From positions 1 through 6,029 of the forward strand of contig DAOVTY010000200.1 in the NCBI GenBank assembly GCA_030632865.1: a DNA stretch of 6,029 bases, in the 5' to 3' direction. The notes beneath the pieces were generated by a model that saw nothing but the letters and a program-made list of their open reading frames with translations, was not told where the DNA came from and searched no databases. Below, one piece after another: positions 1-4,114 of this stretch. Within the stretch, counting starts at the first letter, position 1. The number at the start of each line of letters is the position of its first letter. Both the position numbers and the translations under genes were made by a program. This DNA is from Bacteroidota bacterium. GTDB taxonomy: Bacteria > Bacteroidota > Bacteroidia > Bacteroidales > Prolixibacteraceae.

Positions 1-90
1 GATTCCGTTGCGCCAGCATGGTTCCGCGGCCTTTCCAAAGGTCGGGAGCTCTCTGTGGACGCGATGCGTGGCGCTGTGGCCGTTATGCCT
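1..90. other. GC-rich segment foreign to the rest (probable chimeric or mis-joined end)
   Basis: These 90 bases contain 57 G or C (about 63%), while the next 90 contain 29 (about 32%), and the change is abrupt. In the frame of the downstream MNIO gene the segment encodes an Arg/Cys-rich stretch unlike the conserved N-terminus of the DUF692 family, which should be present here. Frame +1 is also open through the segment and reads more like an ordinary protein (DSVAPAWFRG, then a Gly/Arg/Val-rich stretch), so it may be a fragment of a gene from a GC-rich organism. I do not recognise that protein. An amplification or assembly chimera is the simplest explanation, and true recombination is the alternative. 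Confidence 0.6.
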
Positions 91-770
91 TCCATGGTCT
101 TTCACTTTCTATTGGAAGTCCGGATGAATTAGATATGAATTTCTTGAAAGATATAAAGCACTTTCTGGAAGAATATAATGTGGGCATTTATTCAGAACAC
201 CTAAGTTTCTCAAAATGCGATAATGCACATTTATACGATTTGTTGCCGATTCCTTTTACAGAAGACGCAATTAAACACGTTTCGCAAAGAATTAAACAAG
301 TTCAGGATTTTTTGGGTCGGCAAATTGCAATCGAAAATGTTTCGTATTACACGCCTGTAGCGGCAGAAATGGATGAAGCTACATTTATTTCGACTATTGT
401 TAAAGAGGCCGGATGTAAACTTTTACTTGATGTAAATAACGTTTATGTAAATTCATTCAATCATAATTATAACGCAAAAGATTTTATCGAAAAACTGCCT
501 CTCAACAAAGTTGCATACATTCATATGGCTGGGCATACAAAAGTTGCTCCCGATTTGATTATCGACACACACGGCGAAGCAATTATCGACCCTGTTTATG
601 AGCTGTTTGAATGGACAATAGACAAAGTTAAACCAGTTCCGGTGCTGTTGGAACGAGATTTTAATATTCCAGAAATGGAAGAAATGCAAGGCGAATTGAA
701 TAACCTCAAAGCCATAATGAGCAACAAATGGAAAACAAAAAATAAGGTAAGAGTAGTAAGTGGAGAGTAG
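90..770 (+). CDS. MNIO-family (DUF692, MbnB/TglH/HvfB-like) oxidase, 5'-truncated
   Basis: Multinuclear non-heme iron oxidases use a two- or three-iron centre in a TIM barrel to convert peptide cysteines to products such as oxazolone/thioamide or thiooxazole. They act in the cytoplasm with a partner protein and a small precursor peptide. Family motifs visible in order, numbered from the ATG at 18, are FHGLSLSIGS (25-34), SEHLSFS (59-65), IENVSYY (105-111), LLLDVNNVYVNS (135-146), YIHMAGH (167-173), DTHG (183-186) and LLERDFNIP (210-218). These hold the His, Glu, Asp and Asn positions that usually bind metal. The homologous part begins at FHG (about base 90). The roughly 60-70 residue N-terminal part of the barrel is missing and replaced by GC-rich sequence, so the ATG at 18 is not a native start. 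The DUF2063 gene follows 32 bases after the stop, supporting an MNIO operon. The product peptide is unknown. Confidence 0.9.
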   Translation, partial: FHGLSLSIGSPDELDMNFLKDIKHFLEEYNVGIYSEHLSFSKCDNAHLYDLLPIPFTEDAIKHVSQRIKQVQDFLGRQIAIENVSYYTPVAAEMDEATFISTIVKEAGCKLLLDVNNVYVNSFNHNYNAKDFIEKLPLNKVAYIHMAGHTKVAPDLIIDTHGEAIIDPVYELFEWTIDKVKPVPVLLERDFNIPEMEEMQGELNNLKAIMSNKWKTKNKVRVVSGE

Positions 771-774
771 TAAG
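751..774 (+). repeat. 10-bp direct repeat at the MNIO stop codon
   Basis: GAGTAGTAAG occurs at 751-760 and again at 765-774, with a 14-bp period. The second copy carries the MNIO stop codon (TAG, 768-770). The last residues of the protein (RVVSGE) are encoded by the repeat, which suggests a small tandem duplication that altered or extended the C-terminus. No function is evident. Confidence 0.5.
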
Positions 775-802
775 AAAAGAAACCTATTTATTGAAATACA
801 AA

Positions 803-1558
803 ATGTTATTGAAAACAGAAACATATAATCAACAAAGTAATTTTGCCCAATATTGTCGCGATGGAAAAGAAGTTGCTTTAAATGGAATAATCGCCGAGCG
901 ACTTCCACATTACAGACGATTGATATTTAATATTGTAAAAGATGCAATGGAAACAACCTTTCCTATAGCATTTAAATATATCGAATCTGAAATATGGTAT
1001 GAAATGATATATAACTTTTTTAGCCGCCATAAATGTAGTGACCCGCATGTTTGGCGAATGCCAAAAGAGTTTGTTGATTTTTGCAAAACTGAAAATTATT
1101 TAACTAAATACAATCTCCCATATTTAAACAACCTTCTTTATTTTGAATGGTTGGAGGCTGAATTTTATATGATGGAAGATTTGCAATATCCACTCTACAA
1201 TAATTCTAATTTTCAATTAAAAGAAAAAATTGCAGTTAATCCTGAGCACAAAATAATCAAACTGGAATACCCTGTTCATATGGATGAGCCAAGCGTTGCA
1301 GTAAGTAAAAAAGGAGATTATTTTCTTCTTATATTTCGCGAAAAAGATACTGGGAAAGTTCAATTTGTAAACTTATCGGTGCTATTTACATTTTTAATAG
1401 AAAACATTGTATTGGCCGAAAAAAATCTGGAAGAAATTTTTAACGACATATTATACATCTTCGGAATTAACGACCTCGAAATGCTTCGTTCGAAAGTGTT
1501 CAAATTTTTGGAAGATTTAAAAATTCGTGGTTTTGTATTGGGTGTTCTAGATAACTAA
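803..1558 (+). CDS. DUF2063-family MNIO partner protein (HvfC/MbnC-like)
   Basis: Proteins of this family pair with the DUF692 oxidase, bind the precursor peptide and present it for modification. They were first annotated as putative DNA-binding proteins. From the ATG at 803 the product is 251 residues. The N-terminal helical DUF2063 domain covers about residues 10-120, with NFAQYCRDG (13-21), ERLPHYRRLIFN (32-43), METTFPIAF (49-57), WRMPKEFVDF (84-93) and LNNLLYFEWLEAEF (108-121). A less conserved C-terminal domain (about 140-251) mixes predicted strands and helices and resembles the second domain of longer HvfC-type members. A TTG at 791 would add only four residues and I prefer the ATG. 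No Shine-Dalgarno is seen, as is usual in Bacteroidota. The gene lies 32 bases after the MNIO stop and ahead of the DoxX gene, probably in one transcript. I am confident of the family; partnership with this oxidase is inferred from order. Confidence 0.85.
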   Translation: MLLKTETYNQQSNFAQYCRDGKEVALNGIIAERLPHYRRLIFNIVKDAMETTFPIAFKYIESEIWYEMIYNFFSRHKCSDPHVWRMPKEFVDFCKTENYLTKYNLPYLNNLLYFEWLEAEFYMMEDLQYPLYNNSNFQLKEKIAVNPEHKIIKLEYPVHMDEPSVAVSKKGDYFLLIFREKDTGKVQFVNLSVLFTFLIENIVLAEKNLEEIFNDILYIFGINDLEMLRSKVFKFLEDLKIRGFVLGVLDN

Positions 1559-1638
1559 TACAAATAGTTGCATTTAAAACTAAAGGGAGAACTCTATTTA
1601 TTTAAAAACTAATTTATTAATCATAAAATTAAAATGTC

Positions 1639-2070
1639 ATGAAAACATTATTAGAAAAACTACGCACTTTTACGAGCAAATTAGACAGTTTAATTCTGCT
1701 ATTACTACGGCTTACACTTGCCTATGGATTTTACAAACCTGCCATTATGAAATGGAATGATATCAGTGCCATTGGAGGCTGGTTCGATAGCATGGGCTAT
1801 CCATTACCATATTTAAATGCTTACCTCGCGGGTATTACAGAGGCGGCAGGAGTTGTATTATTGGTTCTTGGTTTAGGAACACGATTAATTTCAGTCCCAC
1901 TAATTTTTGTAATGTTGGTGGCAATATTTACGGTTCATCTTGAAGGTGGTTTTGAGGCTGCAAATAATGGATTTGAAATACCACTTTATTATATGTTAAT
2001 GCTGTTTAGTTTGATGGTTTTTGGAGGAGGTAAATATAGTGTCGATAATTTTATTTGGAAACGAAAATGA
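1639..2070 (+). CDS. DoxX-family membrane protein (HvfX-like)
   Basis: This 143-residue inner-membrane protein has four predicted transmembrane helices, near residues 17-35, 58-78, 82-100 and 113-130, and a basic C-terminal tail (IWKRK). Family features are an Arg in helix 1 (LLLRLTLAYGF, 21-31), the Lys-Trp motif IMKWND (36-41), and the segment GITEAAGVVLLVLGLGTR (65-82), followed by VHLEGGF (99-105). Length and topology match DoxX proteins. DoxX members have varied or unknown roles. Here the position after DUF692 and DUF2063 genes matches the X component of HvfABCX-type operons, where its exact contribution is not established. It starts 80 bases after the DUF2063 stop, a wider gap than between the first two genes. 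That gap holds a weak promoter-like TTG at 1573-1575 with an AT-rich stretch downstream, but no exact TAnnTTTG box, so cotranscription is likely but unproven. Confidence 0.88.
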   Translation: MKTLLEKLRTFTSKLDSLILLLLRLTLAYGFYKPAIMKWNDISAIGGWFDSMGYPLPYLNAYLAGITEAAGVVLLVLGLGTRLISVPLIFVMLVAIFTVHLEGGFEAANNGFEIPLYYMLMLFSLMVFGGGKYSVDNFIWKRK

Positions 2071-2195
2071 TTATCACACTAATGAATTCAAAAAAAACTA
2101 CTTTTTTAAGAATCGCTTAAATCTTTGCTTAAAGAAATAAATCCCTCGAAAAATCATTTTGCACATTTTTAGAATTTAAGCCACTTAATAAATTT

Positions 2196-2221
2196 GGTTG
2201 AAGCAGTAAACTACTCCAACC
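2196..2221. terminator. Imperfect hairpin in the convergent spacer (weak terminator candidate)
   Basis: GGTTGAAGCAG (2196-2206) and CTACTCCAACC (2211-2221) pair over 11 positions with two mismatches around a TAAA loop. It lies between the convergent DoxX and rlmD genes, where a two-way terminator would be expected. No uninterrupted T-run follows on either strand, so the call is weak. The 224-base spacer (2071-2294) otherwise holds only short AT-rich repeats, such as TTTAAG/CTTAAA at 2105-2121. Confidence 0.25.
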
Positions 2222-2294
2222 ACATTTTCAATTTATCTACATTTATTTTTGCAATTAGGGTTACCAAATCTGGTTTATTATGCCGCAAAATAAG

Positions 2295-3701
2295 TTACTT
2301 TTTTACTAACAAAACCACATTCTCAACATGGTGTGTTTGTGGAAACATATCAACTGGTTGAATTTTTTCAACTTTATAAATTTCATCTAAAAGAGCTAAA
2401 TCGCGAGCTTGTGTAGCCGGATTACAACTAACATAAACAATTTTTTCGGGAGAAATATTTAGTATTGCTCCAATAACATCGGCATGCATTCCTGCTCTTG
2501 GCGGATCTGTAATTATTACATCAGGCTGGCCATTTTGCTGAACAAAAGAATTATCTAATACAAGTTTCATATCACCTGCAAAAAATAAAGTATTATCAAT
2601 ATTATTAAGTAATGAGTTTTGCTTTGCATCTTCAATTGCCTCAGGAACATATTCAATACCAATTACTTTTTTTGCATTTTTAGCAACAAAATTTGCAATT
2701 GTTCCGGTGCCCGTGTACAAATCGTAAACTATTTCGGTACCATTTAACCCTGCAAAATCGCGAGCTACTTTATATAAGTTATATGCTTGGGCAGAATTAG
2801 TTTGATAAAAACTTTTAGGACCTATCTTAAATTTCAATCCTTCCATCTCTTCCAAAATATATTCTGTCCCATAAAAAAGTTCAATTTTTTGATCTGTAAT
2901 TGTATCGTTACCTTTAGTATTTATTACATATAATAATGATTTAATTTTAGGAAACTCAGTTTTTATAGCCTCCAGCAATTTCACCCTGGCTGTTTCATCC
3001 TCTCTATAAAATGATAGAATTATCATCGTTTCTCCTGTTGAACTTGTGCGAATAATCAGATTTCGTAAAAAGCCAACTTGAGCTCGGATATCAAAAAATT
3101 CTAACTTATTTTTAACAGCATATTTATAAATAAAATTTCTGATTTCGTTTGAAGGCTCGGGTTGTAACCAACATTTATTTATTGTAATAATTTTATCGAA
3201 CAACCCCGGAATATGAAAACCGAGTGCATCAAAATCCTTAATTTCAGCATTATTTTCAATCTCCTCGAATGAAAGCCAGCGTTTATTAGAAAATGTGAAT
3301 TCCAGTTTATTTCTGTAAAATGTTTCTTTCTCTGAACCTAAAATTGGTGCTATTTCAGGAATCTCAATTTTACCAATTCGTTTTAATTGATTATCGACTT
3401 GATTCTGTTTGAACAACAGTTGTTTATCATAAGGAAGTAATTGCCATTTACACCCACCACAAATTCCAAAATGCTCACAAAAGGGTTCTACTCTGTCTTT
3501 AGAGTATTTATGAAACGTAGTGACGAATGCTTCCTGATACTTTTTTCGTTTTTTTGTAACCTGCAAATCAACCACGTCACCTGGAATTGCATACTTCGTA
3601 AACACAACCATATCGCCAACACGAGCCAATGCTTTACCCTCTGCTCCAATGTCTTCTATTGTAATGCCTTCATACAAAGGCTTTTTCTTTTTTCTAGCCA
3701 C
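2295..3701 (-). CDS. rlmD: 23S rRNA (uracil-C5)-methyltransferase RlmD/RumA
   Basis: The enzyme transfers a methyl group from S-adenosylmethionine to C5 of a 23S rRNA uridine (U1939 in E. coli numbering). Numbering from a GTG start at 3701 gives 468 residues, a normal family length. An N-terminal basic stretch leads into a TRAM RNA-binding domain (about 10-70: IGAEGKALARV, PGDVVDLQV). Fe-S cluster cysteines are C75, C81, C84 (CEHFGICGGCKW) and C177. The SAM-binding motif is YDLYTGTGT (326-334). The catalytic region has TDPPRAG (398-404) and SCNP with nucleophile C426, and the base Glu is E460 in HHVENVVLL. I prefer GTG 3701 to a TTG at 3719 because the TTG lies inside a -7 promoter box and the shorter start gives the ARKKK opening typical of Bacteroidota members. 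The gene is convergent with the MNIO operon and appears to be single-gene housekeeping. The Fe-S cysteines favour RlmD; exact uridine specificity cannot be read from sequence. Confidence 0.93.
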   Translation of the reverse strand: MARKKKKPLYEGITIEDIGAEGKALARVGDMVVFTKYAIPGDVVDLQVTKKRKKYQEAFVTTFHKYSKDRVEPFCEHFGICGGCKWQLLPYDKQLLFKQNQVDNQLKRIGKIEIPEIAPILGSEKETFYRNKLEFTFSNKRWLSFEEIENNAEIKDFDALGFHIPGLFDKIITINKCWLQPEPSNEIRNFIYKYAVKNKLEFFDIRAQVGFLRNLIIRTSSTGETMIILSFYREDETARVKLLEAIKTEFPKIKSLLYVINTKGNDTITDQKIELFYGTEYILEEMEGLKFKIGPKSFYQTNSAQAYNLYKVARDFAGLNGTEIVYDLYTGTGTIANFVAKNAKKVIGIEYVPEAIEDAKQNSLLNNIDNTLFFAGDMKLVLDNSFVQQNGQPDVIITDPPRAGMHADVIGAILNISPEKIVYVSCNPATQARDLALLDEIYKVEKIQPVDMFPQTHHVENVVLLVKK

Positions 3702-3716
3702 TTCAGTAATTTTTGA

Positions 3717-3724
3717 CAAATATA
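3717..3724 (-). promoter_or_regulatory. Bacteroidota -7 box for rlmD
   Basis: On the - strand these bases read TATATTTG, an exact match to the Bacteroidota sigma-A -7 element TAnnTTTG. A transcription start about 7 bases downstream (near 3710) would leave a leader of about 10 bases before the GTG at 3701. No convincing -33 TTG element is seen upstream. Confidence 0.5.
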
Positions 3725-3786
3725 GCTTTTTAAAGAAAATAATACTTCCTCTAAAATTTAGTTATAATTCCCAAAAAACTCAAAAA

Positions 3787-3803
3787 TTTCCCATTATGGG
3801 AAA
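3787..3803. repeat. Perfect 8-bp inverted repeat
   Basis: TTTCCCAT (3787-3794) and ATGGGAAA (3796-3803) are perfect reverse complements around a single T. As RNA this makes a 6-bp stem with a 5-base loop. On the - strand a T-rich run follows it, so it could act as a weak terminator there. As DNA it is operator-like, lying about 65 bases upstream of the rlmD promoter box and about 70 upstream of the divergent one. Confidence 0.45.
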
Positions 3804-3832
3804 ACCAAGCCAAAATATATAACTAATGGCAC

Positions 3833-3862
3833 TTTTTACATAAAATGATTTTTATGTAAAAA
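3833..3862. repeat. Perfect 13-bp inverted repeat upstream of the structured RNA
   Basis: TTTTTACATAAAA (3833-3845) and TTTTATGTAAAAA (3850-3862) are perfect reverse complements separated by TGAT. The dyad ends 10 bases before the -7 box at 3873 and spans about -54 to -25 relative to the predicted start, where a -33 element should lie. It could be an operator for a dimeric regulator or an AT-rich hairpin. No regulator gene is present in the window. Confidence 0.6.
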
Positions 3863-3872
3863 TGATGTTCCC

Positions 3873-3880
3873 TATATTTG
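3873..3880 (+). promoter_or_regulatory. Bacteroidota -7 box for the structured RNA
   Basis: TATATTTG matches TAnnTTTG exactly and is followed by CCC. The predicted transcription start is near 3887. The same 11-mer, TATATTTGCCC, recurs at 4089-4099 ahead of the ABC-F gene. A -33 TTG is not evident; that position is occupied by the 3833-3862 dyad. Confidence 0.5.
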
Positions 3881-3886
3881 CCCTTG

Positions 3887-4053
3887 ATTTAATGGTTGGT
3901 TTTATTTTAAAAGATAAAACTTATAAGGGGAAAGCAACTTCTGTATTTATGATTGGTTTTGTGTTTAGGGGTTTGTAAATCATCAATCATCTTCAAAAAG
4001 CGTCCATAGGGCTTTCCCCTTCCTTCTTTTTTACCCGCAAGGGTATTTTTTTT
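3887..4053 (+). ncRNA. Candidate structured small RNA (~165 nt), possibly 6S-like
   Basis: Several elements line up in one short stretch. After the promoter box come hairpin 1 (GTTTTAT 3899-3905 with ATAAAAC 3914-3920, loop of 8) and then a perfect 11-bp closing stem (AAGGGGAAAGC 3925-3935 with GCTTTCCCCTT 4011-4021). Inside it is a large bubble enclosing an inner stem (ATGATTG 3949-3955 with CAATCAT 3984-3990). An intrinsic terminator follows at 4032-4053. A closing stem, a wide central bubble and an inner hairpin are the general plan of 6S RNA, which sequesters housekeeping RNA polymerase, and 6S-like families are known in Bacteroidota. I cannot confirm the family from memory of its consensus. 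The alternative is a leader or attenuator for the downstream ABC-F gene. A separate promoter box after the terminator favours an independent RNA. It does not look like tmRNA, SRP RNA or RNase P RNA. Confidence 0.55.
4032..4053 (+). terminator. Intrinsic terminator of the structured RNA
   Basis: TACCC (4032-4036) pairs with GGGTA (4041-4045) across a GCAA tetraloop of the stable GNRA class, followed directly by eight T residues (4046-4053). It would end transcription from the 3873 box before the ABC-F gene. Confidence 0.75.
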
Positions 4054-4088
4054 GCCCAAAACTTTTAAAAATCATTCCTTTTAATAGT

Positions 4089-4096
4089 TATATTTG
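4089..4096 (+). promoter_or_regulatory. Bacteroidota -7 box for the ABC-F gene
   Basis: TATATTTG matches TAnnTTTG and is placed 18 bases before the ABC-F ATG. The predicted start near 4103 would give a leader of about 12 bases, AT-rich and without a Shine-Dalgarno sequence. It lies downstream of the terminator at 4032-4053, so the ABC-F gene can be expressed independently of the upstream RNA. No -33 TTG is seen at the usual distance. Confidence 0.5.
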
Positions 4097-4114
4097 CCCA
4101 CTTTCAAATATTAT

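Noticed and set aside
18..89. Native N-terminus of the MNIO protein starting at ATG 18
   Set aside because: The encoded residues are Arg/Cys-rich, do not match the DUF692 N-terminus, and sit in DNA with a very different base composition.
453..908. 151-residue - strand open frame
   Set aside because: It runs opposite and across the MNIO and DUF2063 genes, both of which have strong family motifs. Its Phe/Cys-rich product is typical of an antisense shadow in AT-rich DNA.
3441..3716. 91-residue + strand open frame
   Set aside because: It lies wholly antisense to the Fe-S and TRAM part of rlmD, has a Phe/Ser/Cys-rich shadow composition, and shows no motif.
3887..4053. tmRNA, SRP RNA or RNase P RNA
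   Set aside because: None of their hallmark sequences is present: no tRNA-like ends or tag frame, no GGAAGG-type SRP loop, no RNase P core with GAGGAAAGUC. The length is also too short for tmRNA or RNase P RNA.
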